Shown in pieces: positions 34,107 through 46,433 of a DNA stretch of 64,000 bases. The stretch is from Avena insularis (Eukaryota > Streptophyta > Magnoliopsida > Poales > Poaceae): the NCBI GenBank assembly GCA_023614405.1, contig CM042685.1, positions 184,918,257 through 184,982,256 on the forward strand, read 5' to 3'. The notes under the pieces were generated by a model. It was not told the DNA's origin, ran no database searches, and was given only the letters and a program-made list of their open reading frames with translations. The translations under genes and the position numbers were made by a program. Position 1 is the first letter of the stretch. The number at the start of each line of letters is the position of its first letter.

Positions 34107-35298
34107 TACAGTATTTTCTATAAGCATCAAAGCAGATACATTTGGATGGTTCCAGACGACATGTTTGATGGCCATTCAGAATTTTTTATTGAGTTATACA
34201 CACAAAGCAGAAAAGAGTATGCTGACTGACTATGATGCTCTCCTGTGCCCTGCCATGGGTTCTTAAATGCAATATTGGGATGATTAACTGTCTGTTACTC
34301 CCTAGAAGCGCATGGATTGGCATCTGGTGAGTGCATAAAATATATGGTTATCCACTTTACTTTACACTATGGTAATAACCAATTATTCAACAGCATCACT
34401 GTCATCGTTTTGCATGATAGCTCAACAAGAAGAAACAAAGGGAGGATGGATAGGTGCAGCTGAAAGCCTTCAACAAATACCTCATTGCTGATGCAACAAC
34501 AGTGCTTCATAACAGAGAAACTATCAATGTATATGAACTATATGCAGGCAAGTTGACACTTAGCAGCCTATATATCAATGCTGATAGAAAGAGCCATTTC
34601 CTATGTCTGCCTAATGTCCGTCGGCCTGTTCTCTTACCACGTGTTCTCGGTTGTTATGTCCTAGTCTTAGAATTGTACATGATTCTTTCTACCAGTGCAA
34701 TGCTATACAAAGCTTCTGTGCATTCTTGGGAGAAACGCATGGCTTGACAAAAGGAAGACAAAGTCGGCACTGAATTCATTCATCTTTGTAGATTGGCACT
34801 TGGACAGACGTACTCTGTACCAAATGAAACCATTAGAGATGTGACTAACATGTATGAATAACATTTGGCTGCAGTTTTGGATAAGTCTGTTGAAGATTTA
34901 TTCAAGGCGTTCACGTATTCATCCCCAAAGCATATCATGGGTTGGAAGTATGAAGTTCATTATACAGCAAAACTTTCTGGTAACCCACACTTCATTCAGT
35001 TTTATCATATCGACCATAATGTTCTTCTAAACTATGAGGTTAAGTTGTTTATTACTGAGGTTATACCGTTATACCTAGGGCATTAAATACACGGGGTTGG
35101 CAAAATATTGTAGTTTGACTCAAGCCCAGTTGAGCACTTGAGCTGAGATCAAGCTTGGCTAGATTGGGCTCGAATTCGTACTTGTGTCATATAACATATT
35201 AATAGGCCTCAGCAGGCCAAGCTCGACCATATTGCGCAGTCATAATTCACAATACACTATCAGAAAGTAAATGTAAACCTGTGTTGTAATATAGGTAC
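34107..35298 (+). other. 3' flank of the PPR gene
   Basis: Probable 3' UTR and intergenic DNA. Several 70-95 codon frames occur (for instance 34454-34747 and 34865-35086), but they show no motif and no conserved-looking composition, so no gene is called. Confidence 0.45.
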
Positions 35299-35363
35299 TA
35301 CTCCCTCCGTTCCATAATGTAGATAGTTTGCCAAAACGTTCTATATTATGGAACAGAGTGATA
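35299..35363. mobile_element. Short Stowaway MITE
   Basis: Starts TACTCCCTCCGTTCCATAAT and ends with an imperfect inverse, ATTATGGAACAGAGTGATA. The CTCCCTCCGTTCC terminus and TA target site are the Stowaway (Tc1/mariner-type) signature. At about 65 bp it is shorter than usual members, so internally deleted. Confidence 0.8.
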
Positions 35364-36560
35364 CAAAACAAGGCTGTACTCCTATGTTGTTCCATATCTC
35401 ACATCTGACTTCAAGTAAACAAGCCGAGTACATAACAACCTGCTTTTAGCTGCTCTACTCACATGTAAGCAAATAAACTCATTTGTTTTTGCAGAATTAT
35501 ACCAAAGCTAATCTACCGCATATGTAACACAATTTACCAGTACCACCAGCTAATCTATGTTCCATGAATGAAAAATCATCCTCTTAATACCGCCCTTTTT
35601 CAATATCACCACTTATACATTGCAACAGTCACTATCCTCTCACGGGTGCGAAATCTTCCTAGTATTTGTGTATATTACTCTGTAAGCCGGGCTAGCAGCC
35701 AGGCCGTTGAGGGAAATCTGCCACGCCCTGTCGCTGACATGTGGTCTGCCGTCCTCCTCCCTGTCGCGAAGCCGTCTCCTCCCGGCATCCAAGTCGACGT
35801 CCTCCACCCGAAGCTCTGGTTGGTGCCGCGTTACCTTACCGGCCTGCCAGCTGCTCTCGGCTCCATCTAGCTCCTCTAGGCCTCAGCCCAGTATAGGTCC
35901 TGTCAACCGCCAGCAGCTCCTCTCGGCCTCCGCCCTGTCAAGATCCTTATGCCATGGAGCTCGCCGTCTGTTTGTTCCCATTCCTTTTCTTTTCTTCCAG
36001 TCTCTTTTGATTGAGATCACACAGGTTGCTGGTTGATGTCTCTGTTTGCTTCTTCAGAATTTCTTTGCAGGGTGACTAGTTGACATGTTCTGGCTGGACC
36101 AAGGTTGCTTGATTGGAAGTATGCATAGTTGAAACAAAAGTTCAGAGTTCAGGTTTCTTCTGTCAATATTTAATCTGAATTTCTTCTGACAGTAATATGA
36201 ATGGAAGAATGCATGTCCAGTAGTTTCAAGTAACTGAGCTTGTGCAATGTGCACTGCAATTCATATATGTCATCAGTAACCTGAATCTTCTGCACTTTTG
36301 TCCTGAATTCTAGATCATGCAATTTTTGCTGGTATTGTTTCAACTATGAATGGGATCTGGTATTGCTGCGAGGGAGTAGCATAAGTCATCTATGTAGTCT
36401 TATTCAACAAACAGAACTGTCAGCCAATGAGATGTTTCACAGACATGATTTTTTATCTAGGAATTGTTAAAAATAGATTAAGTAGACATCATTCAATCAA
36501 GTTGACACAATTCTGGTGGTAGTTAGAATTAGATAGCTAAGATGTTCTCATGTTAATGCA
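35364..36560. other. Intergenic DNA, no gene recognised
   Basis: Contains a CT- and GC-rich patch at 35700-35960 with overlapping frames in several phases and no domain, then AT-rich DNA. Nothing could be assigned. Confidence 0.4.
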
Positions 36561-36780
36561 GAGAAAGAAGTTGCTCCTTGGCTTGATGTATGTTCAGCTA
36601 ACATGCGCTTAAGCAGTACTGCCCACGAATTAAGTACTAGTAAGAATCACGTTACTTTGTTTTCACAGGATGCCAATACGCTGTGTACGCGTGATGAAGA
36701 TGCTGGTGGTTTAATAACTATTGCTGAATATGGCCAAGATTTACAATTAAAAAGATCCGATACAAGTTCCGTATCACGGG
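36561..36780 (+). pseudogene. Exon-like fragment of unknown gene
   Basis: Two short blocks look like exons: one ending EKEVAPWLD before a GTATGT donor (about 36590), and one from 36670 (after TTTTCACAG) to about 36779, encoding DEDAGGLITIAEYGQDLQLK and then RSDTSSVSR before a GT. Donor and acceptor signals are suitably placed, but there is no gene on either side and the protein was not recognised. Interpreted as a captured or decayed gene fragment. Confidence 0.3.
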
Positions 36781-36908
36781 TTTGTCCACTATGATTCCGT
36801 ACTGAATCCTGTTGTTGGTTCATGTCATTGTTGTGGACTGTTTCTCCAAATACTGGAAAAACGTTTTCTCACCATGCCTTTTTATGGTGGCATTCTCACC
36901 ATTGCAGG

Positions 36909-37004
36909 GCGAAACTCGTGGCGGAACAATACCTGAAGCGAGAGGTCCTCGCAGAGGGAAAATACGGAGTGGTCTTTGAGGCCATCGACACCACTCCAAA
37001 ATCC
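36909..37004 (+). pseudogene. CDK-like protein kinase N-lobe fragment
   Basis: After an acceptor-like TCACCATTGCAG, the plus strand encodes LVAEQYLKREVLAEGKYGVV followed by FEAIDT. This is the start of a cyclin-dependent kinase domain (family form YLKREVLGEGTYGVV.KA.DT, as in CDKD-type kinases), covering the glycine-rich ATP loop. The first loop glycine is Ala here (AEGKYG). The similarity stops at about 37004; the VAIK lysine and all later kinase blocks are missing. It is an isolated exon fragment and cannot encode a kinase. Confidence 0.65.
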
Positions 37005-39505
37005 TTGCTGGTCTGCGCTAGCCCCTTTACAGTTAGTTCTGCAGCTATAATTTGAACTAGGAGCTGTAATTTTCATTTTGCTAATTAGACTGAAGGAGGT
37101 GCCCCACCCGAGTACAAGGCCGGCGACGGCGAGTATCATATCCCTTCCGAGTCCGCATTTTTTTTTTCGCCTGATTGGATTGCTTCGATGCCGGCAGCAC
37201 CGCGCGTGCCCCCCCTTGTGTCATCCGTCGTCCTTTCATCTCCACTTCTCCAGGCACAGCCTTTGCCGGGGAAGAGTTGGCACGTCTGTTCCATCTGGGC
37301 AAGACTAGTTGTTGATGTTAGAATTTTGACTGCTGTTACGTTTTTCTGCATACTGTTCTGGACAGTTGGTGCTTTGAGAAGTGTGATTCGTGAATTCGCG
37401 CAGTCATTGTGATTGGGTAAAAAAAATTGTTGATATGGTAGGAAGGATAGATTACTTGCTATCTGCACATGCAACTGTATTGTTACAGCATTCGGTAATC
37501 TTTGGTTGGTGTGTAACGCTTCAGCTTTTTGTCAGTTTCATTCGGTAATAGTACCTTGTTTGTTCATGAGCTGGATGTTGCCACGTCACCTTCTTCATAT
37601 CCTTCACGTGAGACTCGATATAATAATTTAAAAGCCCACCTGAGAAGTAACTCGGAGAGGTACACCCGACCAAAAGCAGCCCTGGATCCTACGTCCGTTT
37701 CCGATGAACGTATTCACCCTCCGATGTGTAGTTCGACATCACTAGCTAGCGATGGCTCATGTTTAATTACATTTGGGTCCCTCCTCCAACTCGCACGCCC
37801 TGAGACAGGCATAGATAAGACTTGGGGGAGCCATAGAAAACCGCCACTGCCAGGCCCCTTCCACCGTCGATCCTGTCCGTCGCCGCCGCGAGCCTCACCG
37901 CGGGGGCGGTGGAACCCCTCACCCCCAAAGGGGATTGGGCGGAGCTCGCCGTGGAGGCTTGGCCGCGTATCACAGAGATCAAGCGGTGGCTCGGAGGTCG
38001 CGGTGGCACAGGCGTGCGTGTTGGGCTCTAGCTGCGCGACGGATCTGCTACGGTAGCAGGTCCGCAAGGCTCCTGCGGGACGGCTGGCAGAGGGCGCCGC
38101 TCAGATGGGCTCGGGCAGGCCTTGCCTGGATCTTGTCGGCTCGCGTCCTATCTCTCCAGTTCGTGCTGGCCTGGCCTGGATCTTGCCGGAGTGCTGCCCT
38201 TTTGAGCCGGTGGTGGCCGGAGCTATTGCTCCGGTGGCGGCAGTGCCCTGTTTTGCTCTGTCAGTGACCATCTTGGTCTCTAATCTAGTGAACTAGGGTG
38301 ATGCTGCGGTGGTGGTCAACACACTTCTCTGACGATGACGAGTTGCCTCCTGCGGTGATAGTTCCACTGCCCGTCTTTGACTCGCCGGGGGCGGTCAGTA
38401 GCCCGGGTGAAAACCCTGCTCGGTGCTCCGATTTTGATCACGGTGACACCTGCGGGTGACATTCCCTCCTTGGAGGCGTGTTCATGGGCCTGACCGACCC
38501 TCCCCTCGACGTCGGGGGCAACCCTAGGTCTGCTCTACGGACCGGGGAGCGGCGGCGCTTCTACGTCGTTTTCCTTCTTGAAGGTGTTGTCTAGGCTATG
38601 AGGGGTGCCCAATTGTGGCATTCGAAGATGCTGGCCTCGCCGACGTTGGCTACTACTCAAGGTGTGAGTCTCTGAGGTGCAATGGACATCATCGTCAGCA
38701 TTCTCCACTCGCTCGCTTCATCTTCTAGACGCTTTAGTGGTGCGTTGGTCTGGGCAACTTTGGCGTGTGGTCATGCCATGGTGGTGCTTGGTGTTGGCTG
38801 TGACGCAGTTTAGAGTCTCTGTGTCTGGCCTCCTCGCCATTCTTGGCTAGGGGTGGGCAAGGCGAGTTAGGCGTCATTGTTGAAGTGTGTTGTAAGATGA
38901 GTTTGGTGTTGTAGCCTTTCTATAACGTTTTTGTCAACTTAGTACAAAGACCCGCAAGTTCGTTGCGGATTCTTGAAAAAACTAAATACATTTGTACTAC
39001 AGTAGTATATGTTTCATATCTACGAGTTATGCATACCGACTTGATGAAATCAGCAGTATCATTGCAAAAATATAGGATCAATATATGGTTAAGGTGTCAA
39101 TTGCCTTGACTTGATTTTTGAGATATAATCCATCATTGTCGTGCGTTCTCTCTTGGTGCAATCAATACTCACATCGGCATGTAGCGCTAAAGAGGCCGGG
39201 GCCGGGGCCGGCCCGGAATACAACTCGAGCAATCAGAAGAGGCAGCTTGCATGGAGAGGCCGAACACACACAGGAAGGAAGCACGAAACGTTTTAACGTC
39301 ACGAAACCTTTTCTATCGTGGCAAACAGGAATTCTTACTAAATAAAAACGATTCGTTTTCTAGCCACGAAATTCTCGCGTGTAGCTAATGGATTCTGGAT
39401 ACGGTTTCTCCGCGCGCACGCCGCACGCCGGGTGAGTTGTTGATATGGTAACAAACCAATCTACCACGCACAACCTCTTGGATCGATCTCTTAGGCAACA
39501 TCACA
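37005..39505. other. Intergenic DNA with unclassified repeats
   Basis: 37600-38900 is GC-rich, with overlapping frames on both strands (for example 37529-38056) lacking any domain. 38520-38600 contains CTACGTCGTTTTCCTTCTTG, shared with 54995-55020, so it belongs to a dispersed repeat family also present in the right part of the window. A strong short hairpin lies at 38952-38968. 39000-39505 is the upstream region of the F-box gene. Confidence 0.5.
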
Positions 39506-40768
39506 ATGGCGGGCAAGAGAAGAAGTAGAACAAGAAGAAGTAACAAGAACAAGGATGACCAGATGGAACAACCCGACTGGCTGGCGCTCACCTCTGATCT
39601 TCTAGAGCCCATCGCCCAGAGGTCACGCGATGCCGTCACTGGCGTGACGCCGTTCCGCTCCGTCTGCCGGACATGGCGCGTCGCGGTAGGGGATGCGCCT
39701 CGCCTCCTTCTTCCTGCTCGTGAGAGCGGATCTACTCCTCCCCGCGCCGGTTCAAAGCACGCACTTGTGTTCCCCCTGTCTCACGGATGGTCGATCGTCG
39801 TCGACGCTCTTGACACATCCTGCCATCTGTCGCACCTGAAGACGGGCGCCACCGCCCCTCTTCCCAAGATCACTGCCGTCCGTGACAGTAAGACCTCCTC
39901 CGACATCAGGCACATAAGGTACGTGAACCACACCAACGACAAAAGCAAGCCAAGAGGTAGCAGGCTTTCATTCTGTCCTTCGGGGACCAAGATCAAGATC
40001 GACACCGGCTCACTTAAAAGGTTCTTCCGAACCTACCAAGAATTCTCGGATGGGTTCCGCTTCGCCCTCCATGTTCCACCCGGTAACGTGGCAGCAAGCA
40101 CAGACAACATGATGATTATCATGTGCAACGACTATTTGCTGGGTTCAAGGAAGGAGGCCATGGTTCTTTGCCGGCCTGGAGATGCGGCCTGGACGAAGCT
40201 GGCGAATTCCCCCTCCTATAGCTGGGAATATGCTGTCGACTTGGCCTGCTTCCAAGGAAAGATTTATGGCCTGGAACATGACGGTGTCACATCGGTGTTT
40301 GACGCCAATACTCTCGAGTTCCTCCACCCGATTGATGCACCACAGTCGACATCCAGACTCTTCTCCGTCTTATACCCCTCCGAAGCTGACCTCGTCGTGT
40401 TCGACTACTTCAATTTCGTCGCATTGCCAAGCAAGCTACTTCTGATCGTTGCCAGCGCTGAAGCACTAGAGCTACAAGGTTTCACCTTCTTTGAATTAGT
40501 GCCTGGAAATCGCAAGCCCTCCTGGAGTAAGGTAATCGGAGATGCCATCGGTGGCAACTACGATGTGTTCATGGATTTCTATCATGCCACCTTTACCCAC
40601 AATGCAGTCCAAAGAGGATCTCGGATCTATTATGTTCTTAGCCAGAGGTGGAATCCCAACACATCGGCATACTGCTATGAGATAAATGATGGCAACCTCA
40701 AGTGCCTGTACCGGTCGCCGGACGATAGTGGTGAATATTCAACCAAGCCTAGTTGGTTTATTCCCTAG
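39506..40768 (+). CDS. F-box / DUF295 family protein
   Basis: Intronless 420-codon gene. The N-terminus is very basic (KRRSRTRRSNKNK), a possible nuclear signal. Residues about 23-65 form a short F-box (DWLALTSDLLEPIAQRSRDA, then FRSVCRTWRVAV). The rest follows the grass F-box/DUF295 plan: a PRLLLPARE strand after the F-box, WSIVVDALDTSCHLSHL, and kelch-like strands such as CRPGDAAWTKLANS, VDLACFQGKIYGLE and YEINDGNLKCLY. F-box proteins join SKP1-Cullin1 ubiquitin ligases and select substrates; many grass DUF295 members have no known target. Length and frame look intact. The ATG at 39506 is the first in frame. A remnant of a duplicate of its tail lies at 53920. Confidence 0.93.
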   Translation: MAGKRRSRTRRSNKNKDDQMEQPDWLALTSDLLEPIAQRSRDAVTGVTPFRSVCRTWRVAVGDAPRLLLPARESGSTPPRAGSKHALVFPLSHGWSIVVDALDTSCHLSHLKTGATAPLPKITAVRDSKTSSDIRHIRYVNHTNDKSKPRGSRLSFCPSGTKIKIDTGSLKRFFRTYQEFSDGFRFALHVPPGNVAASTDNMMIIMCNDYLLGSRKEAMVLCRPGDAAWTKLANSPSYSWEYAVDLACFQGKIYGLEHDGVTSVFDANTLEFLHPIDAPQSTSRLFSVLYPSEADLVVFDYFNFVALPSKLLLIVASAEALELQGFTFFELVPGNRKPSWSKVIGDAIGGNYDVFMDFYHATFTHNAVQRGSRIYYVLSQRWNPNTSAYCYEINDGNLKCLYRSPDDSGEYSTKPSWFIP

Positions 40769-41661
40769 CCCATGTAGATTTTGCACGTGCATATTGTGGT
40801 GAACTACATGTCCTGTGAAATATTTTCCTAGAGACGTCCTTCAAGTACGTTTATTGTTCTTCGAGTAAACTTTCTTGTATAACTCGATCGGCCTACTACG
40901 GGCTGTGTTTTGTTCACATAATAGTCATGTGCAAATATTTAGGTGTGATGACTGCAAATTGGTTTTGATTAGTTTAGCGATGCACTAAAAACTTGGTTTT
41001 TTTTTGTGCATATTTTTCCATCATCAATGTATATGTTAGGAATTTGTTCTCACGAACAGCACGCACCTCCGTATAGACGTTGTGGGTTAGTGATGCCATA
41101 TAGACTTTGTGGGTTAGTGACTTGGAGTGTGTGTCTCTCGTCTAGCGCTACAACAAACGGAGATGACTCGATGGATTGGGGACAGAACACGATGGATCGG
41201 AATGGAGCAGCCAACTACGTGGGCCTATCCATCCAAATACTTGAAACTCTCTGCTGAAGCTTTAACAGGTAAAAGTTTAGCTAAAACTGAATCACTGACC
41301 AAATTAGATAAAACTGGCCGTATAAACTTATTTCTAATATGGACCTGAAAGCTTCCACAGGTAACTAAAGGTTTACTTAATGAAACGCCTCGGATCGATG
41401 ACTTCAGCCTTCGGTTCAAAATTTTTGGAGCAGGATTTATTGACATGATATGCAGCGAAACCTACCTAGCAAACTTAAAATACATCCGGAAATGAGATCA
41501 ATTCACCGTCGGGAAACAAACTCCCACAAGAAAAAATTATACTAGCTAACTAGAAACGGCAGGACAAGTGGACAACTGTTGAACCAGTATAGTTCACAAA
41601 GTGTCAATTCACAGAAAACGCGATCTATTTATACATCTCGTTAACTGGAACTAAGTCTGTG
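40769..41661. other. F-box downstream region, duplicated at 54 kb
   Basis: Non-coding, but recognisably similar along most of its length to 53972-54655: the same order of CTAGAGACGTC, GTTCTTCGAGTAAA, GACTCGATGGATTGGGGACA, CAAATACTTGAAACTCT and CGGATCGATGACTTCAG. The copia element is inserted at 41661/41662. Confidence 0.75.
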
Positions 41662-42002
41662 TGTTAGCTTCTGTTAATCCTGTCGCTGTAGCTAGGTTCA
41701 GTTAGCAGTTTTCTGAAAATAAACAGTAGTTGTTTTAGGCCCTAGTCTAGCGCCGCTGCGGACCGTCGTGGGATGGCACGGCCTGTCCGTTGTGGCGGCT
41801 TTGTAGGGGAGATGGGCACGAGCGAGAGTAGGATGGCGCTCTCCTGTAAGCTCGGTCCTTGATCCTGATTAGTAGCTGGTTAGTTTGTAACCGAAGCAAA
41901 TAAGAGGAACAGAGAAACAGAAAAGTGGGTTAGTTGAACACCACACAAAAAACTATCGTGTCTCTCCTCTCTGTGATCCTTTTGCCACCATTGGCAACAA
42001 CA
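41662..42002 (+). repeat. 5' LTR of the young copia element
   Basis: TGTTAGCTTCTG ... TTGGCAACAACA, 341 bp. The end is fixed by the PBS two bases later and by alignment with the 3' LTR. Confidence 0.97.
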
Positions 42003-42004
42003 CG

Positions 42005-42016
42005 TGGTATCAGAGC
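42005..42016 (+). promoter_or_regulatory. Primer binding site (initiator tRNA-Met type)
   Basis: TGGTATCAGAGC, two bases after the 5' LTR end; primes minus-strand cDNA synthesis. Confidence 0.95.
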
Positions 42017-42112
42017 ATCAGGCTTTGGTGATCATAGTCGGGACTCCATCACCGGCAGATGCTAAGCGCCCTTGGCGGGCGACGGCGATCATGACCTTGT
42101 AGCGTGGCGGTC

Positions 42113-45100
42113 ATGAGCCGCGGACGAAGCAGAACCAGGAGAGGAGGAGGAGGAGACATCATAGTCCGTGAGATCGTGAGGGAAGGAGGAGGTGGTGGCG
42201 GCGCTGCTACGTACCCTACTCTCACCAAAACAAACTACACCGAGTGGGCTATCCTGATGCGCGTCCAGCTTCAAGGCGCTGGACTCTGGGATGCCGTCAA
42301 CACGGGCGACGCGACGGAGCGGCAGGAGAGACAGGCGCTGGGCGCCATCCTGCGCTCGGTGCCGCCTGAGATGGTGCCAATGCTTGCCGCCAAGGACGAC
42401 GCCAAGGCGGCTTGGGACGCGATCGAGGCGATGCGCGTCGGTGTGGAGCGTGTTCGTGAGTCGCGCCGGCAGAAGCTGAGGAAGGACTTCGAGAACCTCG
42501 CTTTCAAGGGCGGGGAGAGCATCGAGGACTTCTCCTTGCGCATCTCCGGCATCGTCAACGAGCTACAGTCTCTGGGAGACGCAACCTACAACGAGCTTGC
42601 AGCCGTGCAAAAGTTTCTCCGCGTCGTTCCGTCGAGGTATGGTCAGATGGCCTGTTCTATCGAAACCCCGTTGGATCTCAGGAACATGACGATCGAGGAA
42701 CTCAGCGGTCGCCTGTCCGCATCGGAAGGGCGCGGCGAGCCGGAACAGGAGTCCGGCGGGCGGCTGCTCCTCACGGAGGAGGAGTGGCGCGCTCGTCAGA
42801 AGGGACGTGCGCCCGGCGAAGGATCGTCGGGGGGTGGCAAATCCCGTGACAAAGGGAAGAAGCCACAGGGCGGTGGCGCCGGCAAGGGCGACAACAAGCC
42901 ACCGCGCCGCAGCGGCAAGTGCAATTATTGCGGCATCGAGGGCCACTGGAAGCGCGAGTGCCGCAAGCACAAGCGCGACCATGGCGACCAAGGGCAGCGC
43001 GAGGAAGCGAACCTGGCCCAGGGCCAGGAGGAAGCGGTGGAGGGCGTCATGCTGATGGCGGTCGCGAACGAGCACGACGTGGCCGCGCACGGAGCGCTCA
43101 CGGCATCGGAATCTGCTGTCGCGGACGCTCTCAGAGCGCGCACGGCGCGTACGCCTGACACCCAAATCGCGCTGGGAGCGCACACGGCCCCAGCAGACGA
43201 GCACCGCGTGTTCCTCAACGAGGAGCGTGTCGTGCCTACGCCTGCCGCTGACGGTCGCTGGTTCCTCGACACCGGAGCCAGCAACCACATGACCGGTACG
43301 CGGGCGGCGTTCACCTCCATCGACGAACGAGTCAAGGGCACGGTGAAGTTCGGCGATGGGTCCACGGTGGAGATCGAAGGCCGCGGCTCCGTTCTGTTCA
43401 CAGGGAGGAACGGAAATCACAAGGTCCTCACCGAGGTGTACTTCATACCTCGCCTGAGCAGCAGCATCATATCGCTCGGGCAGTTGGCTGAAGTCGGCGT
43501 CAAGACGGTGATCGAAGGGGACGAGATGCTGCTCTATGATCGTCGTGGCTCGCTGCTGGTGCGCGTTAAGAAGATGGGCAACCGCCTCTATGCGGTGATG
43601 CTGACACCGGCCGCACCAGTCTGCCTTCTTGCAAAGGCAGGGGATCTAGCGTGGCGATGGCACGCTCGGCTTGGACACCTCCACTTCCGCGCCATGTACG
43701 AGCTTGGTGCAAAGGAGATGGCAGAGGGAATTCCCAGGATCGAGCGCATAGAGCAGGTCTGTGATGGCTGCGCTACCGAAAGCAAAGACAGAGACCGTTC
43801 CCTAGCACCACGCCGTACAGAGCCACAGAGCGGCTTGAGCTGGCGCACGGAGATCTGTGCGGGCCAATCACGCCCACCACACCTGGAGGAAGCAGGTATT
43901 TTCTGTTGATCGTGGATGACTGCAGCAGATTCATGTGGCTAGAAGTGCTGAAGAGCAAAGATGAGGCACTGAAATATTTCAAAAAAGTGCGCGCTCTAGC
44001 TGAGAACGAGCACGGCCTGAAGCTGAGAACATTCAGAACATACAGAGGGGGTGAGTTCAATTCCATTCAGTTCGTGGAGTACTGCAACGAGCTGGGAATA
44101 AAGAGGCACACCACTGCTCCCTATTCTCCACAGCAGAATGGAGTAGTGGAACGGAGGAATCAGACAGTTGTAGAGATGGCCAGGTGTATGCTCAAGAGTA
44201 TGGGGATGCCATCCATGTTCTGGGCAGAAGCAGTGAAGACCGCTGTGCACATTCTGAATCGTACACCAACACGCAGCCTCAACAATGTCACTCCGTATGA
44301 AGCATGGAACAAGAGAAAGCCGAACTTGCGCTACCTGCGCACGTTTGGGTGTGTTGCTCATGTGAAGATCACAAAGCCAGGGGCCAAGAAAATGGACGAT
44401 CGCTCTACTCCGATGGTCTTCATCGGATATGAGGAAGGTGCCAAGGCCTACAGGGTCTATAATCCTAACACACAGCGTGTATACATCTCCAGGGACGTGC
44501 TCTTTGAAGAGGATCGGCCATGGGACTGGAATTCAGATGGTGAGCACTCCGTAAACCGTGATGAGTTCACAGTGGTGTATGAGGATGAGTTTGTGCAGAA
44601 CACAGCAGCAGCAGATTCGGCAGATGGGAGACAGACCTCACCTGCAGCTCCTGCCGTGGCAGAGAACAGCGCCACGGCGGAGGAAAATCCTGCCGCGGCA
44701 GAGAATAGCGTCACAGCAGAGGAAAATGCTGCCGCGGCAGAGATTCCTGCCGCAGCGACAGCACCAGTGGCACCCTGTCATCCAATGCAGACACGTGCTC
44801 AGAAGGGTATCTTTGTTCCAAATCCAAGGTACAACGACGACGACTTTGACTACAGTGGGCTCTGTTTCCTTGCTGCAGAGGAGCCCACCAGCGTCGAGGC
44901 CGTGCTCGGAGACGTGCCGTGGAAGAAGGCTATGGAGGAAGAGATGGAGTCCATCTTGACAAACGAGACATGGGATCTCGTTGATCTCCCAGCCGGTCAC
45001 AAATCGATTGGGCTCAAATGGGTCTACAAAATCAAGAAGGATCCAGATGGAAAAATTGTCAAGCACAAGGCAAGACTGGTTGCTAAGGGATATGCCCAGC

Positions 45101-46431
45101 GGAAGGGAATCGACTTCGAGGAAGTCTTTGCTTCTGTAGCCAGAATGGAGACTGTGAGGTTGCTTCTAGCACTGGCAGTGCACTGCAAGTGGCAGGTTCA
45201 TCATATGGACGTGAAAAGTGCGTTCCTCAACGGGAATCTTGCAGAGGAAGTGTATGTTTAGCAACCAGCAGGTTTCATCGAACCTGGAAAAGAGCACAAA
45301 GTTCTGAAGTTGAAGAAGGCCTTGTATGGGCTGTGTCAGGCTCCGAGAGCCTGGAACGCCAAACTTGATGCTTCACTGGCATCGCTTGGTTTTGAGAGAT
45401 GTTCGCTAGAGCACGCACTGTACCGGAGAGGGGATTCAGACAGCTACCTGCTCGTCGGCGTCTACGTCGACGACCTCGTAATCACTGGCACACACACTGC
45501 AGATATTGAAGCGTTCAAGGAGCAGATGCATGATATTTTTCGCATGAGCGACCTTGGTTTGCTGTCATACTATCTGGGAATTGAGGTGCGACAAGAGGAT
45601 GGCAAGATCACTCTGTGTCAGAGTAGGTACGCAGAAAAGGTTCTCGAATCGGCTGGGATGGACAGCTGCAATCCATGTCAGACTCCGGCTGAAACAAGAA
45701 GTAAAATTGGGAAGCAAAATGGGGGCCAAGCAATAGATGCTTCCATGTACCGAAGTGTTATCGGCAGCTTGCGGTATCTGGTAAACTCACGACCTGACAT
45801 TGCATATGCAGTGGGTATCGCAAGCCGGTTCATGGAGTCACCAGGCTCACAGCACTGGACTTTGGTGAAGCAAATTCTACGCTATGTGCGTGGGACAATC
45901 GGTTATGGATGCATCTACAGAGCTGGTGCGTCAGAACCGGCGGTGGTCGGATACAGTGACAGTGACCACGCCGGCGACGTGGACGAGCGCAAGAGTACGA
46001 ATGGAACTCTGTTTTTCCTCGGCTCAAGTGCCATCTCGTGGGTCTCGCAGAAGCAGAAGATCGTGGCACTATCTTCATGCGAGGCTGAATACGTTGCTGC
46101 ATCAGCAGCAGCCTGTCAGGGACTCTGGCTCGCTCGCCTGCTCGCCGAGATAAGAGGTACTGAACCAGAGAAGTTTGAGCTACGTGTGGACAACAAATCA
46201 GCTATAGCCTTGAGCATGAATCCAGTGTTCCACGACAGAAGCAAACATATCGAGGTGAAGCATCACTTCATCCGTGAGTGCATCGAGACAGGGAAGATGA
46301 ACGTCGAGCACGTCAGGACTGATCTTCAGTTAGCTGACATTCTCACCAAGGGACTTGGCCGCGTCAAGTTTATTGAGCTGAGACAGAAGCTGGGCGTGGA
46401 AGAGATCAAGGCAACAGGATTAAGGGGGTGA
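42113..46431 (+). pseudogene. Copia Gag-Pol polyprotein with frameshift, stop and a mutated integrase residue
   Basis: Starts at the ATG at 42113 (about 100 bp after the PBS). Order: Gag with TLTKTNYTEWAILMRVQLQG; a CCHC zinc knuckle CNYCGIEGHWKREC (from residue 270); aspartic protease WFLDTGASNHMTG (Asp 386); the integrase HHCC region (HARLGHLHF...CDGC); the integrase core; an alanine/glutamate-rich spacer; RT with KWVYKIKKDPDG, HMDVKSAFLNG and YVDD (45463-45474); RNase H ending SKHIEVKHHFIRE. Three lesions are visible: a 1-bp loss near 43777-43779 just after the HHCC motif, so the core continues in another frame from about 43781; a Tyr codon (TAC, 44041-44043) where the second catalytic Asp of the integrase DDE triad is expected (TYRGGEF for TDRGGEF); and a TAG stop at 45259-45261 in RT. 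The element cannot transpose with its own proteins. Confidence 0.93.
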
Positions 46432-46433
46432 AT

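Noticed and set aside
34865..35086. 73-codon frame after the PPR gene
   Set aside because: Begins at TTG rather than ATG, has no motif, and lies in probable 3' flank.
37529..38067. 175-codon plus-strand frame and 117-codon minus-strand frame
   Set aside because: GC-rich DNA open on both strands, no motif, no conserved start.
38952..38968. Strong hairpin CCGCAAGTTCGTTGCGG with CTAA words on both sides, as a possible Helitron 3' end
   Set aside because: On neither strand is the CTAA followed by the T expected at a Helitron insertion site, and no matching TC start was found.
42563..43420. 285-codon minus-strand frame
   Set aside because: Shadow of the copia gag-protease coding strand.
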